Assembly: GCF_017312725.1 (NCBI RefSeq)
Contig: NZ_BOPO01000004.1
Coordinates: forward strand, 1 to 64,000
DNA: 64,000 bases
Source: Actinocatenispora comari
Lineage (GTDB): Bacteria > Actinomycetota > Actinomycetes > Mycobacteriales > Micromonosporaceae
Reading direction: 5' to 3'
The notes under the pieces: model-generated
Databases searched by the model: none
Seen by the model: only the letters and a program-made list of their open reading frames with translations
Told to the model about the DNA's origin: nothing
Shown: positions 30,643 to 39,413 of the stretch, piece by piece
Layout of the letters: each line of letters opens with the position of its first letter
Numbering within the stretch: the first letter of the stretch is position 1
Position numbers and translations under genes: made by a program

Positions 30643-30735
30643 CGGTGCCGATGCCGATGCCGGGGCCGATGCCGATGCCGGTGCCGATGCCGGTGCCGAT
30701 GCCGATGCCGATGCCGGTGCCGGTGCCGGTGCCGG
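30643..30735. repeat. Hexamer tandem repeat (GCCGAT/GCCGGT)
   Basis: About fifteen copies of a six-base unit alternate GCCGAT and GCCGGT in the 417-base gap between the IclR gene and the next secreted-protein gene. Both strands translate to low-complexity Ala/Asp/Gly or Pro/Ser/Ala runs with no other coding character. The rest of the gap (30519-30642 and 30736-30935) shows no gene. It should hold the promoter of the downstream gene. Confidence 0.85.
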
Positions 30736-30935
30736 AGTCTTGACGGCCGGGATCGGCCGACCTAAGCTGGCGCAACCTCGCGACAGCAGCATCGTCACGA
30801 GCTCCGGCCGACACTCGCGCGTCGCAGCCCCGACCGCGGATCCTTTTCGGCCCGCTCCGCTCCCGCCACGGACTGTTCTGGCACCGCCGGACGGATCGGT
30901 CGCTTGCCGACCCCTGGCGAAGGGCGAGACGTCTG

Positions 30936-33131
30936 ATGAACGATCCCACTCCCGAGTCCCACGGCCGCGGCAGACGCGCGCTGCTGGCCGGTGCCGCCGG
31001 CGCCGGTGGCCTGCTGCTCGCGGCCGCGACCGCCGGCCCGGCGCAGGCCGCGCCGCACCAGGCCGCGCCGGTGCTCCGGTACGACACGGTCCGCGACCTG
31101 CTCGCGGCCAGGCACCCGGCCGACGGCGCGGTGGCGGTCGTGGCCGGCTACCACTCCCCCGGCGACGGCGGCGGCGGTGGGTACCGCTGGGACGCCGGCG
31201 CGACCCGCACCGGCAACGGCGGTACCGTGCTGGATCCCGCGCGGGGCAAGGCGAGGCGCGGCCGCTGGCTCGCGCTGCACACCGGTACCGTCGACTTCCG
31301 CCGGTTCGGGGTGACCGGGCCGACGACCAACGCCGACACGGCGCTGGACGCGATGGTCACCGACCCGTCGATCGCGCGGATCGAGGCGCACACCGACCTG
31401 AACTTCGTTCGCCGGCACACCTTCTCCCGCAGCCGGATCGAGCTCGACTTCGGCGGCCACACGGTGACCACGAAGGGGATCGAGGAGGCCAGCCACGACC
31501 CGGACGTCAGCCCGTTCCAGGCGGTGCTGTACTTCCGGGGCGCGGTGGCGAAGGAGTCGATCCGGTTCACCACCACCGAAGCGATCGCCGAGCTGTCCGA
31601 CGTGTTCCCGGTCGCCGACTCCGCGAGCTTCACCGTCGGCGGCTGGTACGCGGTCGAGGTGAACGCGCTGTCCGGGCAGTACGAGCGGGAGCTGCAGAAG
31701 CTGCTGCAGGTCACCCAGCGCGTGGACGGCACGCACGTGCGGGTCAACTACCAGAACGGCTGGCCGTTCGCCGCCGGCCGCACCTTCACCTGGACGAAGG
31801 TCGAGCCGGTCACCGACGTACGGGTCGGCAACCTGGCGTTCGTCGGCTCCGGCGGCACCCCGTACGCGGAGTCCGACTGGCCGAAGCCCGATCCGGACGA
31901 GTGGAACGGCTCGCACCCGTTCGCGTTCGAGTACGCGGTGCGCTGCGACGTGGCCGACGTGCACGCCGTCGGGACGTTCTGGCCGGTGGTGATGCGCCGC
32001 TGGGGCACGTTCTTCCGCACCGAGCGCTGCTCGATCGCCAACCCGCCCACGGTGTTCTACGGCGGCGCCGGCTACCTGACCCAGAACATCTACTGCCTGT
32101 ACGGGCACGTCGAGGACTGCCACAGCAGCAACGCCCGGCACCTCACCGACTTCGTCAACGCCGCGTACTGCTACGTCACCAACTGCCACGGCGACGGGGA
32201 CGACGCCGGCGGCAACCCGTTCACCACGCACGGCCAGTACGAGCACGACCTCGTGTTCACCGGCTGCTCCGGGCTGATGGACATCGCCAACAGCGGCTCC
32301 GCCTGGGGTACCGCGGCGAAGCGGTTCACCATCCGCCGGCACGTCATGTCCTGGTTCGTGGCCAGTACCCGGATCAGCGACCTGACGCTGGAGGACGTCA
32401 CGGTGATCCCGCGCAGCACCTTCGACCCGGACGGCAAGTTCATGGTCAACGCGGACGGGCTGCAGCTGCGGGGCTGTTCGGCGAAGACGTTCGCGGTGGC
32501 GAAGACCTCGTCCCGCTCGTCCCGGCCGAACGTGATCAGCGGCTGCACGTTCGAGGTCGCGTCGGCCAACGTACTGGTGCAGACGCCGGTCGACGTGGCA
32601 GTGCATTTCGACCGGTGCACCTTCACCGACCTCAGTGGTGTCGAGTGCCACGGCAGCGGCCCGGTGTACCTGACCGACTGCACGATCACCGGGACGCCCG
32701 GCGGCAAGCCGATCTCGTTCGCCGGTACCGACGTGGTCGTCTCCGGCGGCCGCTACACCGACACCGGGTTCGTCCTGACCGCAACCCGCGACCAGCGACT
32801 GCACATCGGCGGCGGCGCCCGCATCGCCGGTACGAACGCGGCGAAGGCGCTGATCTCCCGCAGCGGCGGCGACGGCACGATCGACTGGGAGCTGGCCGAC
32901 TACGACAGCTCCGCCGACGACGGCACCGCGCACGTCGCGCTCGCCACCGGCACCAACCGGTACACCGCGGTCGGGTCCCGGTTCGCCGGCGGGACGCTGT
33001 CCCTGTCGCCGCAGGCGTTCCGCGGCGACTCGTACCTGCTGCAGACCGGCTGCGTCGAGTCCGGGGTGGACCGCACGGCGTACCCGCCGGCCGGCGACCG
33101 GGTGCACACCGGAACCGATCTCACCGTCTGA
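30936..33131 (+). CDS. Tat-secreted parallel beta-helix-like protein, copy 1
   Basis: This 731-residue protein starts with a twin-arginine signal peptide (GRGRRALLAGAAGAGG, then LLLAAATAGPAQAA), so it is predicted to be exported folded. The mature part has repeated turns with single Cys or His residues (VEDCHSSNARHL, VTNCHGDGDDAGG, FTGCSGLMDIANSG, LEDVTVI, FDRCTFTDL), as in pectate-lyase-like right-handed beta-helices. An early segment, DFRRFGVTGPTTNADTALDA, resembles the start of pectate-lyase-superfamily and tail-spike folds. The ligand is probably a polysaccharide, but no catalytic residues were recognised. A tandem paralogue follows. Confidence 0.8.
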   Translation: MNDPTPESHGRGRRALLAGAAGAGGLLLAAATAGPAQAAPHQAAPVLRYDTVRDLLAARHPADGAVAVVAGYHSPGDGGGGGYRWDAGATRTGNGGTVLDPARGKARRGRWLALHTGTVDFRRFGVTGPTTNADTALDAMVTDPSIARIEAHTDLNFVRRHTFSRSRIELDFGGHTVTTKGIEEASHDPDVSPFQAVLYFRGAVAKESIRFTTTEAIAELSDVFPVADSASFTVGGWYAVEVNALSGQYERELQKLLQVTQRVDGTHVRVNYQNGWPFAAGRTFTWTKVEPVTDVRVGNLAFVGSGGTPYAESDWPKPDPDEWNGSHPFAFEYAVRCDVADVHAVGTFWPVVMRRWGTFFRTERCSIANPPTVFYGGAGYLTQNIYCLYGHVEDCHSSNARHLTDFVNAAYCYVTNCHGDGDDAGGNPFTTHGQYEHDLVFTGCSGLMDIANSGSAWGTAAKRFTIRRHVMSWFVASTRISDLTLEDVTVIPRSTFDPDGKFMVNADGLQLRGCSAKTFAVAKTSSRSSRPNVISGCTFEVASANVLVQTPVDVAVHFDRCTFTDLSGVECHGSGPVYLTDCTITGTPGGKPISFAGTDVVVSGGRYTDTGFVLTATRDQRLHIGGGARIAGTNAAKALISRSGGDGTIDWELADYDSSADDGTAHVALATGTNRYTAVGSRFAGGTLSLSPQAFRGDSYLLQTGCVESGVDRTAYPPAGDRVHTGTDLTV

Positions 33132-33140
33132 CCGCCGCGA

Positions 33141-33267
33141 CCCGGCGAACCGGGATCGCACCGTCCTCCGCGAACCCGACGAACCGGGATCGCAGCGTCC
33201 TCCGCGAGCCCGGCGAACCGGGATCGCAGCGTCCTCCGCGAACCCGGCGTGCCGGGATCGCACCGAC
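33141..33267. repeat. 34-bp tandem repeat, about 3.6 copies
   Basis: The unit begins CGAACCGGGATCGCAGCGTC and recurs at 33146, 33180, 33214 and, with CGTGCC in place of CGAACC, 33248. It fills most of the gap between the two paralogous secreted-protein genes. There is no spacer diversity, so it is not a CRISPR array. It could form RNA structure between the two cistrons. Confidence 0.85.
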
Positions 33268-33323
33268 CACCTCCCGGCGGCGCCGTACGCGCCGCCATCC
33301 TGCCTGCCGTTTCAGGAGAAGCC

Positions 33324-35504
33324 ATGGATTCGACACCCGACACCGCACCGACCCGCGGCCGGCGCGCGCTGCTGGCGACCGTCGCCGGCGCCGGCGGGCT
33401 GCTGCTCGCCGGCGCCGCCACCTCCCCCGCACAGGCCGCGCCCGCCCACCACGACCCGGTGTACGGCCTGGCCCGAATCGCCGACCTGCTCGCGCTGGAC
33501 ACCGGGAAGGTCCACGACGGCACCGTGGCGCTGGTCGCCGGCTACCACACCGCCGGTGACGGCGGGGGCGGCCAGTACCGCTGGGACGCCGGCTCGACCC
33601 GCGCGCACAACGGCGGTACCGTGCTGGATCCCTCGCACGGCAAGGCGAAGAAGGGTCGCTGGCTCGCGCTGCACGACGGCGTGTTCGACTTCCGCCGCTT
33701 CGGCATCACCGGTCCGAAGACCAACGCGGACGCCGCGCTGGAGGCGATGGTCGGCGACGCGAGCATCTGGCGGATCGAGGCGCACACCGACCTCAACTTC
33801 GTGAAGCGGCACACCCTGTCGCGCAGCAACCTCGAACTCGACTTCGGCGGCCACACCGTCGGCAGCAAGGGCATCGAGGCCAACACGCACGACAACCCGT
33901 TCGGCGCGGTGCTCTACTTCCGCGGCACGGTCGCGAAGGACCCGATCACGTTCACCACCACCGAGGCGATCGCCGAGCTGTCGGACGTGTTCCAGGTCGC
34001 GGACTCGTCGACGTTCGCCATCGGTGACTGGTACGCGCTGCAGGTCAACCTGCGCAACACGACCTGGGAACGCGAGCTGCAGAAGCTGGTCCAGATCACC
34101 GAGCGGGTGGACGGCACGCACGTGCGGGTCAACTACCAGAACGGCTGGCCGTTCGCCGCCGGCCGCACCTTCACCTGGACGAAGGTCGAGCCGGTGGTGA
34201 ACACGACGGTACGCAACATGGTGTTCGTCGGGGTGGGCGGCGACGAGCTGTCCGGCTCGCACCCGCTCGCCTACGAGTACACGGTGCGCTGCGACGTGTC
34301 CGGCATCCACGGTACGGCAACGTTCTGGCCGGTGATCATGCGCCGCTGGTGCACGTTCTTCCGCACCGAGCAGTGCTCGCTGGTCAACCCGCCGGACGTG
34401 GACTACGGCGGCGCCGGCTACCTGACCCAGCAGATCTACTGCCTGTACGGGCACGTCGAGGACTGCCACACCTCCAACGCCCGGCACCTCAACGACTGGA
34501 CCGCCTCCGCCTACTGCTACGTGACCAACTGCCACGGTGACGGCGACGACCAGGGGCCGTTCGTCACGCACGGGCAGTACGAGCACGACCTGGTCTACAC
34601 CGGCTGTTCCGGGCTGATGACGTTCGCCAACAGCGGCGCGGCCTGGGGCTCGGCGGCGAAGCGCATCACGGTACGCCGGCACGTCTGTTCCTGGTTCGTC
34701 GCCCGGGTGAAGGTCACCGACCTGACGCTGGAGGACGTCCGGGTCATCGGCAAGAAGGGGCTGGACGGCTCCGGGATGATCTGGGTGAACGCCGACGGCG
34801 TGCAGCTGCGCGGCTGCCAGGCCAGCGACACGTTCATCGTCTCCCAGTCGTCGAACCTCTCCGGCCGGGCGAACATCATCTCCGGCTGCGACATCCCGGC
34901 CACGCCCACCGCCGGCGTCATCTACCCGGGCCAGCAGGGCAACGAGGTGGTGCAGGCCAACGTCACCAACCCGCTGTACTTCGACCGGTGCACGTTCCGC
35001 GGCGTCAACGGCAACGCGTTCAACGGCACCGGCGAGCTGCACTTCACCGACTGCGTGTTCACCGGCGCCGAGGACGCGCAGCCGGTGACGATCGCCGCCA
35101 CCGCGGTGACCATCGAGGGCGGGACGTTGTCCGACGTCGGGTTGCGGCTCACCGCGACCAGGGCGCAGCGGCTGCGGATCGGCGGCGGCGCAACCGTTTC
35201 CGGTACCAACAACGCCAAGGCGCTGCTGTCCCGCGGCGCCGGCGACGCCACCGTACGCTGGGAGCTCGGCCCCTACGCGAGCACCGCGGCGAACGCGGAC
35301 ACCGCGCACCTGGCGATCAGGGCCGGCACCAACGAGTACCAGGCGACCGGCGCGCGGTTCACCGGCGGCACGCTCTCGCTGGCGGACAAGGCGTTCGAGG
35401 GCGACTCGTACCTGCTGCACACCGGCAACGTGGAGACCGGCGTCACGCGCAGCATCCCGGCCGACGGCAAGCGCGTGCAGACCACCGGCAACCTCCGCCT
35501 CTGA
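33324..35504 (+). CDS. Tat-secreted parallel beta-helix-like protein, copy 2
   Basis: This 726-residue paralogue of the preceding protein has a Tat signal (TRGRRALLATVAGAGG, ending SPAQAA). Long stretches are shared with copy 1, for example VDGTHVRVNYQNGWPFAAGR and YGGAGYLTQ.IYCLYGHVEDCH. AGGAGA sits eight bases before the ATG at 33324. Relative to copy 1 it lacks a short segment around the YAESDWPKPDPDEWNG region and has extra residues near GVIYPGQQGNEVVQ. The pair looks like a recent tandem duplication that has begun to diverge, perhaps in substrate. Its function is unknown. Confidence 0.8.
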   Translation: MDSTPDTAPTRGRRALLATVAGAGGLLLAGAATSPAQAAPAHHDPVYGLARIADLLALDTGKVHDGTVALVAGYHTAGDGGGGQYRWDAGSTRAHNGGTVLDPSHGKAKKGRWLALHDGVFDFRRFGITGPKTNADAALEAMVGDASIWRIEAHTDLNFVKRHTLSRSNLELDFGGHTVGSKGIEANTHDNPFGAVLYFRGTVAKDPITFTTTEAIAELSDVFQVADSSTFAIGDWYALQVNLRNTTWERELQKLVQITERVDGTHVRVNYQNGWPFAAGRTFTWTKVEPVVNTTVRNMVFVGVGGDELSGSHPLAYEYTVRCDVSGIHGTATFWPVIMRRWCTFFRTEQCSLVNPPDVDYGGAGYLTQQIYCLYGHVEDCHTSNARHLNDWTASAYCYVTNCHGDGDDQGPFVTHGQYEHDLVYTGCSGLMTFANSGAAWGSAAKRITVRRHVCSWFVARVKVTDLTLEDVRVIGKKGLDGSGMIWVNADGVQLRGCQASDTFIVSQSSNLSGRANIISGCDIPATPTAGVIYPGQQGNEVVQANVTNPLYFDRCTFRGVNGNAFNGTGELHFTDCVFTGAEDAQPVTIAATAVTIEGGTLSDVGLRLTATRAQRLRIGGGATVSGTNNAKALLSRGAGDATVRWELGPYASTAANADTAHLAIRAGTNEYQATGARFTGGTLSLADKAFEGDSYLLHTGNVETGVTRSIPADGKRVQTTGNLRL

Positions 35505-35511
35505 CCGACGG

Positions 35512-35542
35512 ACCGCGGCGGCCCGCTCCGCGCCGCCGCGGT
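35512..35542 (+). terminator. GC-rich hairpin after the beta-helix gene
   Basis: ACCGCGGCGGC (35512-35522) pairs perfectly with GCCGCCGCGGT (35532-35542) around a 9-base loop, eight bases after the stop codon. There is no U-run, which is normal for actinobacterial terminators. Confidence 0.7.
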
Positions 35543-35580
35543 ACGGAACCACCACTGACCGAGCCGCCACGCCACCGCGC

Positions 35581-35640
35581 TGCCATGGCCCGAGCTGGCA
35601 TGGCCCGAGCTGGCATGGCCCGAGCTGGCATGGCCCGAGC
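35581..35640. repeat. 15-bp tandem repeat, four copies
   Basis: Four 15-base units, TGGCATGGCCCGAGC (the first with one change), lie between the hairpin and the convergent adenosine-deaminase gene. In one frame they spell repeated MARAG, but no gene with that start is supported. Confidence 0.88.
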
Positions 35641-35717
35641 CATCGCAGCCCCGGTCCGGCGGCGCCGCGAGGTTCCGCCGCTGCGGCGGTGGCCCGGCCG
35701 CCGTGACGGCGGTTCGG

Positions 35718-36755
35718 TCAGCGGGGTGTCGGTGGCTGGTCCGCGGGGCCGGCGAGCCAGGCGTCGATGCCGGCGGTGGCGGAGCGGACCAGTTCGGCCG
35801 GCGCGTCTCCGGTCTCCAGCGAGGTACGGGCGATGTCGGCGAGCTGCGCGTCGGACAGGCCGAACGTGTCCCGCGCGGTCTGGTACTCGTCGGCGAGGCC
35901 GGCGCCGAACATCAGCGGGTCGTCGGCCCCCAGCGAGCACCGGACACCGGCGTTGAGCAGCCGCGGCAGCGGATGCCGGGCGAGATCGGATACCACGCCG
36001 AGGATCCGGTTCGAGGTCAGGCAGACGTCCAGGCCGATGCCCCGGTCGGCGAGCAGCGCCACCAGCTCCGGGTCCTCGGCCGCCCGGACCCCGTGCGCGA
36101 TGCGCGTCGCGCCGAGCGTCTCGATCGCGGCACGGACGCTGTCCGGACCGCTCAGCTCGCCGGCGTGCGGGGCCACTGTGAGCCCGGCATCGCGGGCGAT
36201 CGCGAACGCCGGGGCGAACGGCTCCGCGCCGAACTGCGACTCGTCGCCGGTCAGCCCGAGGGCGTGGATGCCGTTGCCGGCGTGCCGGGCCGCGAACCGG
36301 GCCAGCGCCACCTCGCCGGCCGGGTCGGCGTGCCGGTTGACCGCCATCGTCAGGCCGAACCCGACGCCGCAGCGCGCACCGGCCTCCCGCGCGGTGTCCA
36401 GCACCATCTCCAGGACCTGCTCGGGCGGCCCGAACCGCGGGTACACGTGCGGGTTGAAGTGCGGCTGGACCCAGGCCGCGCCGTCGGCGGCGGCGTCCTC
36501 GATCAGCTCTCGTACCAGCCGCTGCAGGTTCTCCGGGCGGGCCTGGCTCACCGCGTGCGAGGCGGCGAACACCTGCTGGAACTCGGTGAACGTGGTGAAC
36601 CCGCGCGGGTCCGGCGCGGTCAGCCCGGCCTGCTCGGCGAGTTCGGTCAGCGTCGCCGGCCGCATCGCCGCCGAGATGTGCAGGTGCAGCTCGGCCTTCG
36701 GCAGCGCCCGCAGGTCGCGCCGGTGCCCCGGCACCGTCGGCTCGGTCATGGTCAT
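35718..36755 (-). CDS. Adenosine deaminase-family protein
   Basis: This 345-residue hydrolase has the zinc motif ELHLH, the catalytic segment PHAGELSG, metal His in RIAHGVR and the Asp pair in SLGADDPLMFG. These residues fit adenosine or related amino-purine deamination. The usual HxHLEG opening is changed to HLHISA, so substrate preference may differ from standard adenosine deaminase. The ATG at 36755 is preceded by GGAGG with eight bases between. A second ATG lies six bases further on. It stands alone on the minus strand, with a 41-bp tandem repeat just upstream. Confidence 0.85.
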   Translation of the reverse strand: MTMTEPTVPGHRRDLRALPKAELHLHISAAMRPATLTELAEQAGLTAPDPRGFTTFTEFQQVFAASHAVSQARPENLQRLVRELIEDAAADGAAWVQPHFNPHVYPRFGPPEQVLEMVLDTAREAGARCGVGFGLTMAVNRHADPAGEVALARFAARHAGNGIHALGLTGDESQFGAEPFAPAFAIARDAGLTVAPHAGELSGPDSVRAAIETLGATRIAHGVRAAEDPELVALLADRGIGLDVCLTSNRILGVVSDLARHPLPRLLNAGVRCSLGADDPLMFGAGLADEYQTARDTFGLSDAQLADIARTSLETGDAPAELVRSATAGIDAWLAGPADQPPTPR

Positions 36756-36796
36756 CCGCGCGCCCTCCCTCGCCGTGCCGGTGGCGCCGCCGCTCG

Positions 36797-36946
36797 CCAC
36801 ACCGGCGACTCCGCCGACCGGTGGTGCCCGCGACTCGGCACCCCGGCGACTCCGCCGACCGGTGGCGCCCGCGACTCGGCACCCCGGCGACTCCGCCGAC
36901 CGGTGGCGCCCGCGACTCGGCACCCCGGTGGCTCCGCCGTACCGGT
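36797..36946. repeat. 41-bp tandem repeat, about 3.5 copies
   Basis: CGGCGACTCCGCCGACCGGT recurs at 36803, 36844 and 36885, with a diverged copy at 36926, each 41 bases apart. It lies upstream of the deaminase gene and between it and the divergent TetR gene. The open frames through it are products of the repeat and show no protein family. Confidence 0.88.
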
Positions 36947-37060
36947 GCGCCGGCCGCTCCGGTGACTCCGCCGCAGCTGCCGCGCGGCGTGGCGCCGCGG
37001 GTCGGCCGCTCGCCGATCATGCCACGGCTCGGTCCGGCGCGACGAGCGCCCCGCAGCCAG

Positions 37061-37078
37061 TTTGAGCGGTCGCTCAAA
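37061..37078. promoter_or_regulatory. TetR operator candidate
   Basis: TTTGAGCGGTCGCTCAAA is a palindrome with 8-base arms and a 2-base centre, 46 bases before the TetR start. Its size and symmetry are those of TetR-family operators. It overlaps the likely promoter, so it is probably autoregulatory for the whole operon. Confidence 0.78.
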
Positions 37079-37123
37079 TTCTGCTACGGTGCCTGCTGAC
37101 CAGGGGCGAAGGGAAGGCGGAGG

Positions 37124-37756
37124 ATGGCGGACACCCGGACCAAGCTGATGGACGCGGCGCTGCGGGTGCTGGGCGACCGGGGCGTCGCGGCCGCCTCCGC
37201 GCGGGTCATCGCCACCGAGGCCGGGGTCAACCAGGCGTTGGTCTTCTACCACTTCGGCACCGTCACCGAGCTGCTCGCGGCGGCCTGCGGCCGCGGCACC
37301 GAGGCGCGGGTGGCCGCCTACCGGGAGCGGTTCGCCGCGGTCGGCTCGCTTTCCGAACTGCTCGCCGTGGGCAGGGAACTGCACGCGCAGGAGCGCCGGC
37401 TCGGCAACGTCGCCGTGCTCGGCCAGGCGCTCGCCGGCGCGCAGGGTGACCCGGCGCTGCGGCCGGCGGTCGCCGACGCCCTCGCGCGGTGGGTCGCCGA
37501 GCTCGACCAGGTACTGGCCCGGTTGCTCGCCGACAGCCCGCTCGCCGGCATCGCCGACAGCACCGGCATCGCCCGGGCCGTCGCCGCCGCGTTCATCGGC
37601 CTGGAGCTGTACGAGGGGGTCGACGCGGCCGCCGCCGACGACGCGTTCGCCGCGCTGGAACGGCTCGCCGTGCTCGCCGAGGTGGTCGACGACCTCGGCC
37701 CGGTCGCCCGCCGGGCGCTGCGCTCCCGGCTGCGCCGCGCCGGAGCCCCGACATGA
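37124..37756 (+). CDS. TetR-family transcriptional regulator
   Basis: This 210-residue protein has a classical N-terminal helix-turn-helix (ALRVLGDRGVAAASARVIATEAGVNQALVFYHFG). A helical ligand domain follows, with TetR_C-like composition. It is the first gene of a chain of 4-base-overlapping genes and has a perfect-arm palindrome in its promoter. I infer that it represses the membrane-lipid-like operon downstream in response to a hydrophobic ligand. Confidence 0.92.
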   Translation: MADTRTKLMDAALRVLGDRGVAAASARVIATEAGVNQALVFYHFGTVTELLAAACGRGTEARVAAYRERFAAVGSLSELLAVGRELHAQERRLGNVAVLGQALAGAQGDPALRPAVADALARWVAELDQVLARLLADSPLAGIADSTGIARAVAAAFIGLELYEGVDAAAADDAFAALERLAVLAEVVDDLGPVARRALRSRLRRAGAPT

Positions 37757-38238
37757 CCCGCCCGGAACCCGCGGAAGCCCTCCCCGTACCGTGGCGCGAC
37801 CCACCCGGCGGCCGGGAAGGCGTGCTGCCTCGGGACGCCTCCGCGCGGTGGTACGCCGGGGCGCACCGGATCGCGGCCGCGGCGGTGGCGCTGGTCTGGT
37901 GGTACGAGGGGATCTGGGACAAGATCCTCGCCGGCAGTGCCGACCAGCGGGCGATCGTGGCCTCGGTGCCGTGGCTGCCGACCGCCCTGGTGCCCGACGC
38001 GGTGCTCGCGATCGGTGTCGCCGAGGTCGGGCTCGGGCTCTGGGTGCTGACCGGGGCCCGGCCGCGGCTCGCCGCACTGGCGCAGACCGTGGCGCTGGTC
38101 GCGTTCAACGCCGGCGGCCTGCTGTTCGGCCACCGGTACCTGTCCCAGCCGGCGCCGATGCTCGCCCGCAACCTGGCGTTCCTCGCGCTGGGCTGGCTGG
38201 TTGCGCTGTCCGCCAGGCGATCCGGGCGGCGACCGTGA
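37753..38238 (+). CDS. DoxX-like membrane protein
   Basis: This 161-residue protein has about four membrane segments. WYEGIWDKILAGS and AEVGLGLWVLTGARPRLAALAQ match DoxX-like family proteins (PF13781 type). Functions in this family are poorly defined. The ATG overlaps the TetR stop and its TGA overlaps the next GTG, so it is translated with the operon. Confidence 0.82.
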   Translation: MTRPEPAEALPVPWRDPPGGREGVLPRDASARWYAGAHRIAAAAVALVWWYEGIWDKILAGSADQRAIVASVPWLPTALVPDAVLAIGVAEVGLGLWVLTGARPRLAALAQTVALVAFNAGGLLFGHRYLSQPAPMLARNLAFLALGWLVALSARRSGRRP

Positions 38239-39413
38239 CCGGCGGTACCGCCTGGCGGGCGGGGCGGTTGACGCCGGGCTGGGGCGCTCGGCTGGTGTTC
38301 GGGCACATGTACGAGGATCCGCGGGTGGAGCTGGCGGCGTTCCCGCCCGGGTCCCGGGTGCTCGCGATCGCGTCGGCCGGCGACACCGTCGCGGCGCTGG
38401 CCGCCGCCGGACACCGGGTGACCGCCGTGGACCTCAACCCGATCCAGCTGCGGTACGCGGCGGGCCGGCTCGCCGGCGCACCGCCCCGGCGTGGCCAGGC
38501 CGAACGGCTGCTCGCCGCCGGACGCGACGTGCTGCGCACCGTCGCACCGGCCTGGCGCCCGGCCCGGCTGGCCCCGTTCCTGCGGCTGACCGACCCGGCC
38601 GACCAGATCGCCTGGTGGGACGAGTACCTGGACCGGAGCGCGCTGCGGCTGCTGCTGCGCCCGCTGCGGCACGCGGCGCTCGTGGTCCGCCCCGGGCTCG
38701 CCGCCGCGGTACCGGACCGCTTCGACGCGGTGTTGCGGGATCGGTTGCGCGACGGGCTGTCCCGGCACCCGAACGCGACCAACCCGTACCTGCGCCGGCT
38801 GGTCCTCGGGCCGGGCCCCGGTGGTCCGGGCAGGCAGGGTGCGGCCCGCAAGCCCGACGCTGCCGCCGATCCCGGCCGACCCGGCGGACTCGACCATCCT
38901 GGTGGGGATCGGAGCGCGGTACCGGCCGGTTCGGCGGAATCCGCAGGAACGCCAGGGTCGGCGGGGGCGGTGGCACTCGCCGGAACGCCGGGGTCGGCGG
39001 AGTCCCTCGGAACGCCGGGAACGGCGGAGTCCCTCGGAACGCCGGGAACGGCGGCATCCGTCGGAACGCCGGGGTCGGCAGCGGTATCTCCCCGAACGGC
39101 GGGGGCGGCGGGGGCGGCTGCCGGCACGGGCGGCGTACGGTTCGTGCTCGCCGATGTGGTCGAGCAGTTGCGCGCCGGCCCGGCCGGCCGGTACGACGGG
39201 GTCACGCTGTCCAACGTCGCCGACGGTACGACCGTCCACTTCAGACGGCGGCTGGTCGCCGCGCTGCGGCACGGGGTCCGGCCCGGCGGGCCGGTGGTGC
39301 TGCGCGGTTTCGGCGCCACGGGCCCGCTCGATGCCGACCTCGGCTGGCGGGACCGGACCGAGGTGGACCGCTGCCCGCTGTGGGGCACCGTGTCGGTGGG
39401 GACGGTGCGATGA
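38235..39413 (+). CDS. DUF3419/BtaA-like SAM-dependent transferase with repeat insertion
   Basis: This 392-residue protein opens WGARLVFGHMYEDPRVEL and has a SAM-binding motif, VLAIASAGDTVAAL, then VTAVDLNPIQLRYAAGRL. This resembles BtaA, which moves a 3-amino-3-carboxypropyl group from SAM to diacylglycerol. The C-terminal part (YDGVTLSNVADGT) also fits the DUF3419 fold. An insertion of about 110 residues separates the halves, including a 9-residue tandem repeat (ESLGTPGTA and variants) encoded by 27-bp DNA repeats. A betaine-lipid-type role is inferred only from the family. No BtaB-like gene is certain, although a methyltransferase lies two genes on. Confidence 0.75.
   Translation: MTGGTAWRAGRLTPGWGARLVFGHMYEDPRVELAAFPPGSRVLAIASAGDTVAALAAAGHRVTAVDLNPIQLRYAAGRLAGAPPRRGQAERLLAAGRDVLRTVAPAWRPARLAPFLRLTDPADQIAWWDEYLDRSALRLLLRPLRHAALVVRPGLAAAVPDRFDAVLRDRLRDGLSRHPNATNPYLRRLVLGPGPGGPGRQGAARKPDAAADPGRPGGLDHPGGDRSAVPAGSAESAGTPGSAGAVALAGTPGSAESLGTPGTAESLGTPGTAASVGTPGSAAVSPRTAGAAGAAAGTGGVRFVLADVVEQLRAGPAGRYDGVTLSNVADGTTVHFRRRLVAALRHGVRPGGPVVLRGFGATGPLDADLGWRDRTEVDRCPLWGTVSVGTVR
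38942..39085 (+). repeat. 27-bp tandem repeat inside coding sequence
   Basis: Identical 27-base units start at 39001 and 39028, with diverged units on both sides, all in frame with the DUF3419-like gene. They encode a Gly/Thr/Pro/Ala-rich linker. The unit contains CGGAACGCCGGGAACGGCGG. Confidence 0.85.

Noticed and set aside
33141-33267. Possible CRISPR array
   Set aside because: The 34-bp units are contiguous, with no unique spacers, and no cas gene is near.
35581-35956. Open frame with repeated MARAG after the beta-helix gene
   Set aside because: It is produced by the 15-bp repeat, has no ribosome-binding site or family, and then runs antisense to the deaminase gene.
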